A stretch of 64,000 nucleotides of DNA, taken from assembly GCA_006226595.1 (NCBI GenBank), contig SBGP01000081.1:1-64000 (forward strand), read 5' to 3'. The notes under the pieces are model-generated. The model was not told the origin of the DNA and searched no databases. It was given only the letters and a program-made list of their open reading frames with translations. Made by a program: the position numbers and the translations under genes. This document shows, piece by piece, positions 1 to 7,813 of this stretch (the first letter of the stretch is position 1; each line of letters opens with the position of its first letter). Source of the stretch: Deltaproteobacteria bacterium (GTDB lineage Bacteria > Myxococcota_A > UBA796 > GCA-2862545).

Positions 1-189
1 GCGGACGCGGATACCGATGCGGACGCGGATACCGATGCGGACGCGGATACCGATGCGGACGCGGATACCGACGCGGACGCGGACACCGATGCGGACGCGG
101 ATACCGATGCGGACGCGGACACCGACGCGGACACCGACACCGACACGGACGCGGACACCGACGCCGACGCGGACACCGATACGGACCCG
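1..189 (+). repeat. 18-bp tandem repeat encoding an Ala/Asp/Thr linker
   Basis: Seven 18-bp units lie end to end from position 1 to 126 (unit GCGGACGCGGATACCGAT with single-base variants). A decayed GAC-ACC-rich tail continues to about 189. The repeat is in frame with the metalloprotease gene and encodes Ala-Asp-Ala-Asp-Thr-Asp units, so each copy adds six residues. The array probably begins before the window. Such acidic linkers commonly separate a lipid anchor from a folded domain in surface proteins of this kind of bacterium. Confidence 0.95.
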
Positions 190-1776
190 GCATGCACGGT
201 GGTCGCCGTCGCCGACCACGTGTTGGTCGCGTCCGGCGATCGCTGGTCCTGGGACACAGGCACGGACCATGGAACAGCGTGGCGTGTGCTCGGCTTCGAC
301 GACTCGCTGTGGGCGAGCGGCGCGAGCGAGCTTGGCTACGGCGACTCCGACGAGACCACGCCGCTCCCGGCATCCGCACAGGGGGAGCCGTCGTACTACT
401 TCCGTCGCGAGGTCTACGTGGACGGGGTGGCGACGGGAGCCACCCTGGATGTCGTCTTCGACGACGGCATCGCCGTGTGGGTCAACGGCACCCAGGTTCT
501 CGCCGAGAACGTCGACGACGGCGTGGACTATGCGGCCTGGGCCTCGACGACCTCGGCGGACAACCAGGCGGCTTCCGCGAGCCTGAGCGACGGCCTGCTC
601 GTCGATGGGCTGAATCTCGTGGCGGTCATGGTGAAGAACCGCAGCGCGGCCTCCAGCGATCTGTCCTTCGACCTCACGCTCACCGCTGACCTCGACACCT
701 GCTCGAACGCGGGCATCACCGGAGCCTTTGCGCCGGTCGGCTGCCCACCCGCGGAAGCCCCGTCCCTGTCGGGCGCCGGTCTACCGCTCCTCGAGAGCAA
801 TCCCGGGGCGCCGGTTGCGCTGTACCTCGACTTCGACGGCGGTGAGTACCTGAACAGCAGCGGCACACGCGTTCCGTACGCTGGCTACGACACCGATGGC
901 GACGCGACGACCTTCAATGCCTCCGAGCAGGCGGACATCGCGCAGTCCTGGGAGCACGTGACCCGGTACTTCGCGATGTTCGACGTCAACGTCACCACCG
1001 ATGACGCAGCCCGCGCCGCGTCGACGGGATGGGCGTGGATCCTGATCACCGAAGAGGCCAGTGGAGGCTCGGGCGTGCTCTCGAGCAGCGCCGTGGGCAC
1101 CCCGCCCACCGCTCGCTCCTACGTCGGCGCGAGCTCGGTCCGCGATGCCGACCGAAGCCGGCGCGTCGCCCACGAGCTCGGCCACAACTTCCGCCTGAAC
1201 CACAACGGCGCCTGGGACGGCACCACCTTCTACAAGTGGGAGGACTTCGCGGGCTGGGACGGGCAGTTCGGCTCGGTGATGGGCGGAGGTGGCAAGGGCC
1301 AGGTGAACGGCTGGGCCCTCGGCGCCAGCTCGGAGGGCACGACCGTCGTGCAGGACTCGATGGCGGTCATCGAGGACAAGGTGCGCTCCGTGGGCGGTGG
1401 GTCGAGTGGCTGGGCCGTGGACGACTTCACGGCACCCGCGCCGATGTGCGACGCGGTCACTCGGCTCGAGCGAACGGGCGTACTCGGTCATCCCCAGGAC
1501 GAAGACCTGTTCGGCTTCGAGTGGCGCGGTGGCAGTGCCATGGTCTCGGTCGCGCCCCTCGGGGTGTCGTCGGTCGACCCGGTCGTCGAGCTCCTCGATG
1601 GCGGCGGCGCCGTGGTCGGCGGCGAGGGGTTCCACGCCGATCTTCCGGCGGGTACGTACCGGGCGCGCATCCGCACGCGCAGCGGGCTCGCGCAGGGGTA
1701 CGACAAGGCCTCGATCAGCGGAAACCAGGACGTGGCGCGCTCCGAGCTCGGCGCGTATCGGCTGGTCATCGACTGA
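1..1776 (+). CDS. Surface metzincin-type metalloprotease with Asp-rich linker (5' end outside window)
   Basis: The reading frame is open from position 1, so the N-terminus (probably a signal or lipoprotein peptide) is missing. Domains in order: the Asp/Ala/Thr linker (about 63 residues); a beta-sandwich-like domain (bases ~199-700) with the W..FDDS.W.....LGYGD pattern seen in secreted proteins; then a zinc protease domain. The zinc motif HELGHNFRLNH (HExxHxxxxxH) is at bases 1171-1203, with a candidate Met-turn (SVMGGG) about 25 residues later; together these define a metzincin. The last ~95 residues resemble a PPC (pre-peptidase C-terminal) domain, with DEDLFGFEW and a final AYRLVI strand. 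It is likely exported and surface-anchored. The substrate is unknown. Confidence 0.85.
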   Translation, partial: ADADTDADADTDADADTDADADTDADADTDADADTDADADTDADTDTDTDADTDADADTDTDPACTVVAVADHVLVASGDRWSWDTGTDHGTAWRVLGFDDSLWASGASELGYGDSDETTPLPASAQGEPSYYFRREVYVDGVATGATLDVVFDDGIAVWVNGTQVLAENVDDGVDYAAWASTTSADNQAASASLSDGLLVDGLNLVAVMVKNRSAASSDLSFDLTLTADLDTCSNAGITGAFAPVGCPPAEAPSLSGAGLPLLESNPGAPVALYLDFDGGEYLNSSGTRVPYAGYDTDGDATTFNASEQADIAQSWEHVTRYFAMFDVNVTTDDAARAASTGWAWILITEEASGGSGVLSSSAVGTPPTARSYVGASSVRDADRSRRVAHELGHNFRLNHNGAWDGTTFYKWEDFAGWDGQFGSVMGGGGKGQVNGWALGASSEGTTVVQDSMAVIEDKVRSVGGGSSGWAVDDFTAPAPMCDAVTRLERTGVLGHPQDEDLFGFEWRGGSAMVSVAPLGVSSVDPVVELLDGGGAVVGGEGFHADLPAGTYRARIRTRSGLAQGYDKASISGNQDVARSELGAYRLVID

Positions 1777-1848
1777 GGCTGCGCCTAGCCCGTCGCGCGA
1801 CGAGTTGGCGGCGGCGCGCGCACATCCGATACTCGTGGGCATGGAGGC

Positions 1849-2271
1849 TTGGTGGATCTGGGGGCGCAGCTGTACGAACGCATCGGCGGGCGACCCGGAC
1901 TGCGTCCGGTGATCGTGCGCTTCTACGAGAAGATGTCCGCGCATCCCGTGCTTGGGCGCTTCTTCGACGATGTCGACCTCGCCCACCAGGCGCAGCGCCT
2001 CGAGGACTTCCTCTGCGACGGGGTCGTCGGCGAGACCCGCTTCGGCGGCACCTACCCGCTGCGCGCCCACGCCCACATGCTGATCACCCAGCCCATGCTC
2101 ATCGAGCGGGTTCGACTGCTGCGTGAGGCCATCGAGGAGCTCGGCCATCCGCCGGAGATCGTGACGCTGTGGCTGCGCGTGGACGCGCTGTGGCACGGCG
2201 CGGTGCGCAAGCACAGCGTCGCGGACTGTCGACCGTCGATGTCGGGCAAGCCCCTCAAGGTGGTCGAGTAG
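1849..2271 (+). CDS. Truncated haemoglobin (group II-like)
   Basis: A 140-residue protein of the truncated 2-over-2 globin family, which binds haem and O2/NO in the cytoplasm. The N-terminus LYERIGGRPGLRPVIVRFYE and the run HPVLGRFFDDVD are the classic helix A/B and CD signatures. The likely proximal haem histidine is H74 or H76 in LRAHAHML. Length is slightly over the usual 120-135. The start is uncertain: a GGAGG at 1843-1847 sits closer to GTG 1852 (spacing 4) than to TTG 1849. The gene stands alone on its strand. The nearby ODP di-iron protein is another candidate gas-binding protein, but I see no shared operon. Confidence 0.88.
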   Translation: MVDLGAQLYERIGGRPGLRPVIVRFYEKMSAHPVLGRFFDDVDLAHQAQRLEDFLCDGVVGETRFGGTYPLRAHAHMLITQPMLIERVRLLREAIEELGHPPEIVTLWLRVDALWHGAVRKHSVADCRPSMSGKPLKVVE

Positions 2272-2451
2272 CGCGCCATTTCGAGTTTGCTTGCGGCCTT
2301 CGCGCGGCGGTTGACGCATCCCTCACTGTGCCGAAGATGCCGCTGTTTCGGTGAATGTTGCGGAGTCGGCGCTTCGCTCTCCCGTCGCTCGGCGACGGCG
2401 TGCTAGCGTCGGAGGGCTCGCCTCTCGATCCGGGGTCGGGCCGGAGGCCTC

Positions 2452-2934
2452 ATGGGCAAGCTCCTTGACCACATGGAGTCCGCGCTCACCGACGCGGGCT
2501 GGCTGTTCGAGCCACTCGATGGCCTCGCGGGCCTGCGCACCATCGTCGAGACCTCCACCGCGCAGTGGCCGGTGCTCGTGCTCGAGTACGCCGAGGAACA
2601 GCAGGTCGTCACCTACTCGGTGATGCCGGCGAGCACGCCGCCCAGCAAGCTGCTGGTGATGATGGAGTTCATCACGCGGGTCAACTACGACCTCCCGGTG
2701 GGCAACTTCGAGCTCGACCTCGACGACGGCGAGGTGCGGTTCAAGAACGCCATCGACCTCGAGGGCGGCGAGCTCACCGACGAGATGGCCAACGTGCTGC
2801 TGTTCACGAACGTCGACACGATGGCCCACTACATGCCTGGACTGGCGGCGGTCCTCCAGGGCACGGCGTCCCCGGCCCAGGCACTTGCGCTGTGCGAGGC
2901 CGAGGACGAGGACGAGGACTGGCTCGAGGCCTAG
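2452..2934 (+). CDS. YbjN-domain protein
   Basis: A 160-residue cytoplasmic protein without signal peptide, preceded by a good GGAGG (ccggaggcctcATG). The pattern of a short helix, a curved sheet (WPVLVLEYAEEQQVVTYSVMP), then a helix MMEFITRVNYDLPVGNFELDLDDGEVRFKNAIDL matches the YbjN family, whose fold resembles type III secretion chaperones. Proteins of this family are usually of unknown or chaperone-like role. The acidic C-terminus EDEDEDWLEA is notable. It stands alone and converges with the MBL-fold gene downstream. No catalytic residues are evident, so a binding or regulatory role is more likely than an enzymatic one. Confidence 0.75.
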   Translation: MGKLLDHMESALTDAGWLFEPLDGLAGLRTIVETSTAQWPVLVLEYAEEQQVVTYSVMPASTPPSKLLVMMEFITRVNYDLPVGNFELDLDDGEVRFKNAIDLEGGELTDEMANVLLFTNVDTMAHYMPGLAAVLQGTASPAQALALCEAEDEDEDWLEA

Positions 2935-2976
2935 TACCGCCGGGTTGCGCCGACCCAGGGACGCGCCGGCCGGGAA

Positions 2977-3747
2977 CTACACCACTGGCGTCGGCTCGGG
3001 CAGGGCGTACACGTCTTCCATCACGTCGATGCCGCACTGCAGCTGCTCGCACCAGTCGAGGAAGCGGTTGCACATCTCCTTGCCGCGGAACATCGCGCCG
3101 TGCTGCGGAGCGATGGTCTCGATGTCGAGCTGGCGGACCATCTTCACCCAGGCACGCAGGGCCGCGTTGCTGCTCATGTAGCGGCGGTGGAAGCCCTCCA
3201 TGAGCGGGATGTGCGCGTCGAAGTCGGGGACCTCGCGATAGGCCTCGCCGAGCGAGGCGCCGAGGTCGCCGGTGTACAGGGTCTTCGAGATCGGGTCGTA
3301 CACGTGGAAGTTGCCGCAGCTGTGCAGGAAGTGGGCCGGCAGGACGAGCAGCTCGGAGTTGCCGAGCGGCAGGACCATGCCGCCGTCGGGGATGCCGCGC
3401 ACGCGCTCGTAGACGAGGCGATCCGACCCGAAGTGCGGCACGAAGCGGCGCCACAGCTCGGAGCACAGGGCTTCGGCGTTGGTCGTCATCAGCCAGCCGT
3501 TCAGTGCGGCGACGATGTCCGGGTCCTGGTGCGACAGGAACACGTACTTGAGCTTCGCACCGCGGGCGGTCTTGGGGACTGCCGCGAACACCTTGGAGTA
3601 CAGCTTGCTCCCGCCGGGGTCGAGAATCATCGACTCGCCGTTGTCGACGATGACGTGCTGGTTGCAGGGAACGCCCTCGCCCGCATCGAACATCTCGAGG
3701 AGGACGTTCTTGTGGCTGTCGGACTCGTACACGGTGATGGCGGACAT
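2977..3747 (-). CDS. Oxygen-binding di-iron protein (ODP-like, metallo-beta-lactamase fold)
   Basis: 256 residues with a metallo-beta-lactamase fold of the flavodiiron/ODP type. Metal-ligand candidates are H73 and D77 in SHQDPDIV (in place of the canonical HxHxDH), H139 and H142 in PAHFLHS, D161 in YTGDLG and H226 in PQHGAMF. The HQDPD variant is characteristic of ODP proteins, which bind O2 at a di-iron site and can act as oxygen sensors rather than hydrolases. No flavodoxin domain is attached, unlike nitric oxide reductases of the flavodiiron family. It is divergent from a PAS-containing regulator (264-bp gap), which suggests the two form a gas-sensing pair. The exact ligand (O2 or NO) cannot be read from sequence. 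Confidence 0.82.
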   Translation of the reverse strand: MSAITVYESDSHKNVLLEMFDAGEGVPCNQHVIVDNGESMILDPGGSKLYSKVFAAVPKTARGAKLKYVFLSHQDPDIVAALNGWLMTTNAEALCSELWRRFVPHFGSDRLVYERVRGIPDGGMVLPLGNSELLVLPAHFLHSCGNFHVYDPISKTLYTGDLGASLGEAYREVPDFDAHIPLMEGFHRRYMSSNAALRAWVKMVRQLDIETIAPQHGAMFRGKEMCNRFLDWCEQLQCGIDVMEDVYALPEPTPVV

Positions 3748-3857
3748 CGAACCTCCAGTTCAGAGCGGGGTTGTCGCGCTCCTGATGCGATGTTGCGCGG
3801 CCGTGTCGCCGCCGTGCGAGATGACACACACTTGGGGTGCGCCTGCGATACGATGAA

Positions 3858-3874
3858 ACAGTGTGAAGCACTGT
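3858..3874. promoter_or_regulatory. Inverted repeat between divergent ODP and regulator genes
   Basis: ACAGTG-TGAAG-CACTGT, a perfect 6-bp inverted repeat with a 5-bp spacer, lies in the 264-bp divergent region. It is 111 bp from the ODP start and 138 bp from the regulator start. The size fits a dimeric helix-turn-helix protein, and the adjacent Fis-type regulator is the natural candidate. No sigma-54 -24/-12 element was seen in the gap. Binding is inferred only. Confidence 0.4.
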
Positions 3875-4011
3875 GTCGGGACGGAGGTCCGCGTGGAAGT
3901 GGCCGCTCGAATGTCTGAGCCGAACGCGCCTTCGGGCGTGATCCTCGGAGTTCGACACGGACGCGTCGCGGGCAGCCTGCCAAAACGGTCGGACGGTGCG
4001 CGGAGGGTGAG

Positions 4012-5238
4012 ATGAGTGCCTGGGTCTCCGAGTTCCTGCGTCAGACCGACGTGATCGAAGCGCTGTCGTCGATGCCGGGCGGGGCCGTGTTCGCCGTGGA
4101 TGCGGACAACGTGGTGGTGTACTGGAGTGCCTCGGCCGAGCGCGAGTTCGGGCAGAAGGCCGAGGAGGTCGTCGGGCATCACTGCGCGCATACCGTTCGT
4201 TGCGCGACGTGTCTGACCGGGTGCGTGATGACCCGCGGCGCCTGCGACGGGACGGTCGATCTGCACTCTCCGCGAGGCTCGGCGCGCTACGAGCGGCGGC
4301 TGATCCCGCGCATCGACGAGAACGGTGGCTTCGGAGGCGGCATCGAGATCCTGCGTCCCGCGGGCGAGGGGATTGCGGTGCCCGCGGATCAGGCTTCGCG
4401 ACATGCCGACCCGGTCGTGGCGCACGCGCTCGATCAGCTCGAGGCGCGCGGCAGCCACCGCGCGCCGGTTCACGTCGCGGCGCCCCACGCGCTGCACGAT
4501 CTGCTGGTCCGCGCCGCCCACGGTCGCAGCGCAGCGGCTCCGAGCTTCCATCCCGCCGCCGAGCTCGATGTGTCGGGACTCCGTGCGCTCGCCGACCGGG
4601 CGCGTACCGACGACTCCGTGCACGGGCCGGCAACGGTGGTGGTGGAAGGCGTCGAGTCCTTGCCGGCGAGCCTGGAGTCGCGGCTGATCGCGACCCTCGA
4701 CGCGTTCTACGAGCGAGCCATGCTCCGCGGACCGGCGCCGCTGCTCGTCACCACCAGTGCGCTTCCCCTCGACCGCCACGTGGCGCGCGGCCAGATCTCC
4801 GCGGCGCTCGCTCGCGTGCTCGAGGTCGGCGCGGTCACCGTGCCGCCGCTCGGCGAGCGCCAGGAGGACATCGAGACCACGGTGTGGGGCGTGCTTCGTC
4901 GCCTCGCCGCGCACGGTCGCCGCAAGGTGACGAGCGTCGAGAAGCCGGCGCTCGCGCGACTGCTCGCCCACGACTGGCCGGGAGACATCACCGAGCTCAA
5001 GGCGGTGCTCGCCCGTGCCTACCACGCGGGCTCGGGACCGACCCTGCTCGCCAGCGAGCTGCCTGCGGTCGACGGCGCGCGCGCCGCACGCGAGCTCGAC
5101 GTGGCCACCGCGCGCGAACAGGCCGACAGCCTGCGCGAGGCTCTCCGCGAGGCCGACGGCAACGCCACCCGCGCCGCCGAGGCCCTCGGCATCAGTCGCT
5201 CCACGCTGTGGCGCTGGCGCCGCAAGTACGGCGTCTAG
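4012..5238 (+). CDS. PAS / degenerate sigma-54-activator / Fis-type HTH regulator
   Basis: 408 residues. An N-terminal PAS domain (about residues 12-110) contains a cysteine cluster C58, C64, C67, C71 and C78. The middle is a worn AAA+ domain. It keeps the order of an enhancer-binding protein (TVVVEGVESLP at the Walker B place, VPPLGERQEDI, WPGDITELKAVL) but has no GxxGxGK Walker A and no GAFTGA loop. The C-terminus is a Fis-type helix-turn-helix (NATRAAEALGISRSTLWRWRRKYGV). It should bind DNA and sense through PAS, but by family knowledge it cannot hydrolyse ATP or remodel sigma-54 holoenzyme. It therefore probably acts as a simple activator or repressor. It is divergent from the ODP di-iron protein, its likely partner or target. 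A GGAGGGTGAG ribosome site precedes the ATG. Confidence 0.85.
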   Translation: MSAWVSEFLRQTDVIEALSSMPGGAVFAVDADNVVVYWSASAEREFGQKAEEVVGHHCAHTVRCATCLTGCVMTRGACDGTVDLHSPRGSARYERRLIPRIDENGGFGGGIEILRPAGEGIAVPADQASRHADPVVAHALDQLEARGSHRAPVHVAAPHALHDLLVRAAHGRSAAAPSFHPAAELDVSGLRALADRARTDDSVHGPATVVVEGVESLPASLESRLIATLDAFYERAMLRGPAPLLVTTSALPLDRHVARGQISAALARVLEVGAVTVPPLGERQEDIETTVWGVLRRLAAHGRRKVTSVEKPALARLLAHDWPGDITELKAVLARAYHAGSGPTLLASELPAVDGARAARELDVATAREQADSLREALREADGNATRAAEALGISRSTLWRWRRKYGV

Positions 5239-5258
5239 CGCGGGTCACATCGCGGCGA

Positions 5259-6176
5259 CTAGCGCCGCAGGCGGCAGAACTGCATCGAGACCTGGGGAAA
5301 CGCGAGCTCGCGAAACAGGTCGGGGCAGTGGGCATCGCGTCGCCCGAAGCTCGCGGCGCTCTCCCAGGCCGCGAGGTCGAAGTCCTCGAGCCACAGGCGC
5401 GCCAGCCACCGTGCGGCGGCGAACGGGCCGTCGGCGGTCCACGGCGCGAGGGCGGCGGCGTAGCCCTCGGCGACGGCTTCCGGAGGCTGGCCCCAGCGGT
5501 GAAGTACCAGGGCGACGGTGCCGGCGTACAGCGTGGCCTGCTCGTCGCGGGTCGCCTCGGCCTCGTCCATCAGCGGGTGGACGGCCGCGGGAAGCTCGGT
5601 GAACCGGGCGCCGGTGAGCAGCCCGCGCAGCGCGTGGCCGAGCTGCTCGGTGTTGCCGATGTGTTCGCAGTGGACCACCGCGGTCAGGCGCTCGCGCGCG
5701 CAGTCCTCGACGCTGTGGTGCGAGTCGCGTCGCATCGCGAAGGCCACCGCGGTGCCGCGGGTGGGCTCGTGCCATCGGGTGGTCTCGGCGCCTTGCGGGT
5801 CGGGGTGCACCGCGAAGCGGCCGCCGTCGCCGGGCTGCCAGCCCTCGGTGAGCTGCACGACCAGGCGCACCGATTCGTATCCGAGGAGCGGGCGATCCGT
5901 GTGAGCGGTGGCGCCGTCACCGGGCGCCATGCGCTGCAGGGTCAGCCGCGTGCGCGGGGTGAGCGGCACGCCCGTGAGCTCGGTGAGCGTCTCGGGCAGC
6001 GTGCGCGTCAGGGCCATCGGAACCCGCGCAATCCAGCACCGGTAGAAGCTGTCGTAGCGCTCCCACGCCAGGTCGCCGCGTGCCGCGTCGGTCAGGGCGT
6101 CGACGAGGGACGGGTCCACCCGGCCGATGCGGACGTACGCGAAGGGGTCGTCGTAGTGGGTGAGGTCGTCGAGCAC
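5259..6176 (-). CDS. 2-oxoglutarate/Fe(II)-dependent oxygenase-like protein
   Basis: 305 residues. The N-terminal ~175 form a double-stranded beta-helix oxygenase of the prolyl-hydroxylase-like class. H92 and D94 (TAHTD) and H154 (SHHSVED) form the iron triad, and R163 is the 2-oxoglutarate ligand candidate. The segment VRLVVQLTEGWQPGDGGRFAV is the usual strand-turn before the third ligand. The C-terminal ~130 residues are Ala/Trp-rich and helical, with no family I recognise. The substrate could be a protein side chain or a small molecule. There is no signal peptide, so it is cytoplasmic. It converges with the PAS regulator, with only 20 bp between the stops. Confidence 0.8.
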   Translation of the reverse strand: MLDDLTHYDDPFAYVRIGRVDPSLVDALTDAARGDLAWERYDSFYRCWIARVPMALTRTLPETLTELTGVPLTPRTRLTLQRMAPGDGATAHTDRPLLGYESVRLVVQLTEGWQPGDGGRFAVHPDPQGAETTRWHEPTRGTAVAFAMRRDSHHSVEDCARERLTAVVHCEHIGNTEQLGHALRGLLTGARFTELPAAVHPLMDEAEATRDEQATLYAGTVALVLHRWGQPPEAVAEGYAAALAPWTADGPFAAARWLARLWLEDFDLAAWESAASFGRRDAHCPDLFRELAFPQVSMQFCRLRR

Positions 6177-6458
6177 AGCTCCTGCTATCCGACTTCAGCC
6201 TTGTGTGAGCTTCCAGGCGACCGTGCACTGCGCGCCGCCCGACACTGACTCGACGAGCTGGACGCCAGCGACGTTCTGCCACACCGGTACTCGGAGACGA
6301 GCGCCGCAGCGGGCCGACGCCGAGTCCCAGCCCGAGCATCGAGCGCTGCGCACCGCGGCGCCGGTGCGCACGCTGACGAGGGTGGCTGTTCGAGCACCGG
6401 GCGGGTCATCGCGCCTTCGCGTCGTGCAGATTCACCTCGCGGGCGGTCGGCGCTTTCC

Positions 6459-6812
6459 GTGGCCGTGAATCGCGCGTTCATCGTCCTCCGTGGGCTTCGT
6501 TCGCCGAGACGTGGCGTCGCCGCGACGAACCGTTTACACACGACCGTCACGTATCTGGAGTCCACCCTGACCCGCTTCTCCGAATGGCTGCACCGCGAGC
6601 TGGATCCGCGCCTCGATCGCGAGGCCGAGGCCGCGTTTGGACTGCCTGGAGAGTGGAGTCGCGAGCACACCCAGGAGGTGATCACGCTGGCTCCTGCGGG
6701 TGAGCGCCACCACGCCCCCGAGGTGGACGAGCTCCACTCGCCGCGGGTCCTGGCGCTCAGCGTGAGTGTGCTCGCGGCTACCCTGTGGCTCGGACAGCTG
6801 CTCGCCGCCTAG
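6459..6812 (+). CDS. Small hypothetical protein with C-terminal membrane anchor
   Basis: Up to 117 residues from GTG 6459 (GTG 6465 is equally possible); no clear ribosome site precedes either. The credible part starts near residue 33: an amphipathic, acidic region (RFSEWLHRELDPRLDREAEAAF) followed by a C-terminal hydrophobic stretch VLALSVSVLAATLWLGQLLA ending almost at the stop. That shape fits a tail-anchored inner-membrane protein. No family recognised. The start and the existence of the gene are both uncertain. Confidence 0.4.
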   Translation: MAVNRAFIVLRGLRSPRRGVAATNRLHTTVTYLESTLTRFSEWLHRELDPRLDREAEAAFGLPGEWSREHTQEVITLAPAGERHHAPEVDELHSPRVLALSVSVLAATLWLGQLLAA

Positions 6813-6859
6813 CTCCTCGCGTCGGTGCCGGTGATACGGTGCCCGGGCTGGAGGTGTGC

Positions 6860-7702
6860 ATGCGCGCGTGGATTCTCGCGGTCGGCCTGGTGGTGGCTTC
6901 GCCGTCGATGGGACAGGAGTGTCAGCCGAGCGGCACCCGCGGTCCGGTCCGGCTGCTGAGCTGCGGCGAGCACGAGCTCGGGCTGCTCGAGATCCTGGGC
7001 GAGGAACAGGCGCCTCCCGCGGAGCTTCTCGCGATGGGCCTCGCGGCCATCACCCCGCCCGACCGCAAGCGCAAGAAGCCGAAGGAGGTGCCGGTGGCGG
7101 GCGGACGCACGGCGATCGTGTGGCCGCTGAAGGGCGGTGGCGTGGTCGCCCGCCTCGTCGATGGCGGCAACGCCCGCTTCGTGTCCTGCACGGACAAGGG
7201 CTGCGCCGACCTCGCCGGGCAGCTCATCGCGACGGGTCTGCCGACGCCGCGCCCGACCTTCCTCCATGAAGAGGTCCCCGTTCCCGCGGGCTGCGAGCCG
7301 CTCGAGAACGGCTATGGCTGCGGAGAGGACGCCCTGGTCTGGGCCGACGGCGCGCCGCTGCCGATTCCCGAGCCCGACGAGTTCGCCGCGCTGAGCCTCC
7401 ATCCGCTTCGCTCGGCACTCGGCGTCGCACCCGACTCCGGCGTGCTCATCACCTGGAGCTGTACGCTCGCGGGACATGCCGGCTCGTGCATCCGCCTGGA
7501 CGTCGACACGCCGCGAGGCCCGATCACGGTGTGGTCGACGGCCGTCGAGGGCCACCGCGACGGCTCGATGCTGACGTGCATCACGCCCGACACCGGTCCG
7601 TCCATGCCGGACACGTGCCGCCCGATGTTCGCCGAGGCGGTGGACGCCCAGGGGCGCGCACCCGCGCCGGAGCCCGTGGACGACGCGCCCTCCGAGGAGT
7701 GA
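6860..7702 (+). CDS. Exported hypothetical protein, Cys-containing
   Basis: 280 residues. The ATG at 6860 follows GGAGG by a few bases and starts a clean signal peptide (MRAWILAVGLVVASPSMGQ), so I prefer it to the longer upstream reading. The mature part contains about a dozen cysteines in loose pairs (CTDKGC, CEPLENGYGC, CTLAGHAGSC), which suggests disulphides in the periplasm or outside. An internal basic/Pro patch DRKRKKPKEVP is unusual. No domain is recognised, and the C-terminus is Pro/Glu-rich and probably disordered. It stands alone, 111 bp ahead of a lipoprotein gene on the same strand. Confidence 0.7.
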   Translation: MRAWILAVGLVVASPSMGQECQPSGTRGPVRLLSCGEHELGLLEILGEEQAPPAELLAMGLAAITPPDRKRKKPKEVPVAGGRTAIVWPLKGGGVVARLVDGGNARFVSCTDKGCADLAGQLIATGLPTPRPTFLHEEVPVPAGCEPLENGYGCGEDALVWADGAPLPIPEPDEFAALSLHPLRSALGVAPDSGVLITWSCTLAGHAGSCIRLDVDTPRGPITVWSTAVEGHRDGSMLTCITPDTGPSMPDTCRPMFAEAVDAQGRAPAPEPVDDAPSEE

Positions 7703-7813
7703 TGTCCGTCGATGCGCTCGCGGTGGGAACTCGCGATTTTGCCGCCGCTTTCGCGGATTTCATCGCCGCTTTCACGCCTTTGGGGGGCGAGTCGGGCGGG
7801 CTAGCCTCAGGCC

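Noticed and set aside
1-189. Possible CRISPR array at the window start
   Set aside because: The 18-bp units are directly adjacent with no spacers and encode a regular Ala/Asp/Thr linker in frame with a protease.
3748-4011. Sigma-54 promoter between ODP and the activator-like regulator
   Set aside because: No TGGCAC-N5-TTGC-type element was found on either strand, and the regulator lacks the residues needed to activate sigma-54.
5252-5268. GCGGCG/CGCCGC hairpin at the convergent end of two genes as a terminator
   Set aside because: There is no T-run on either strand, so it is not a clear intrinsic terminator.
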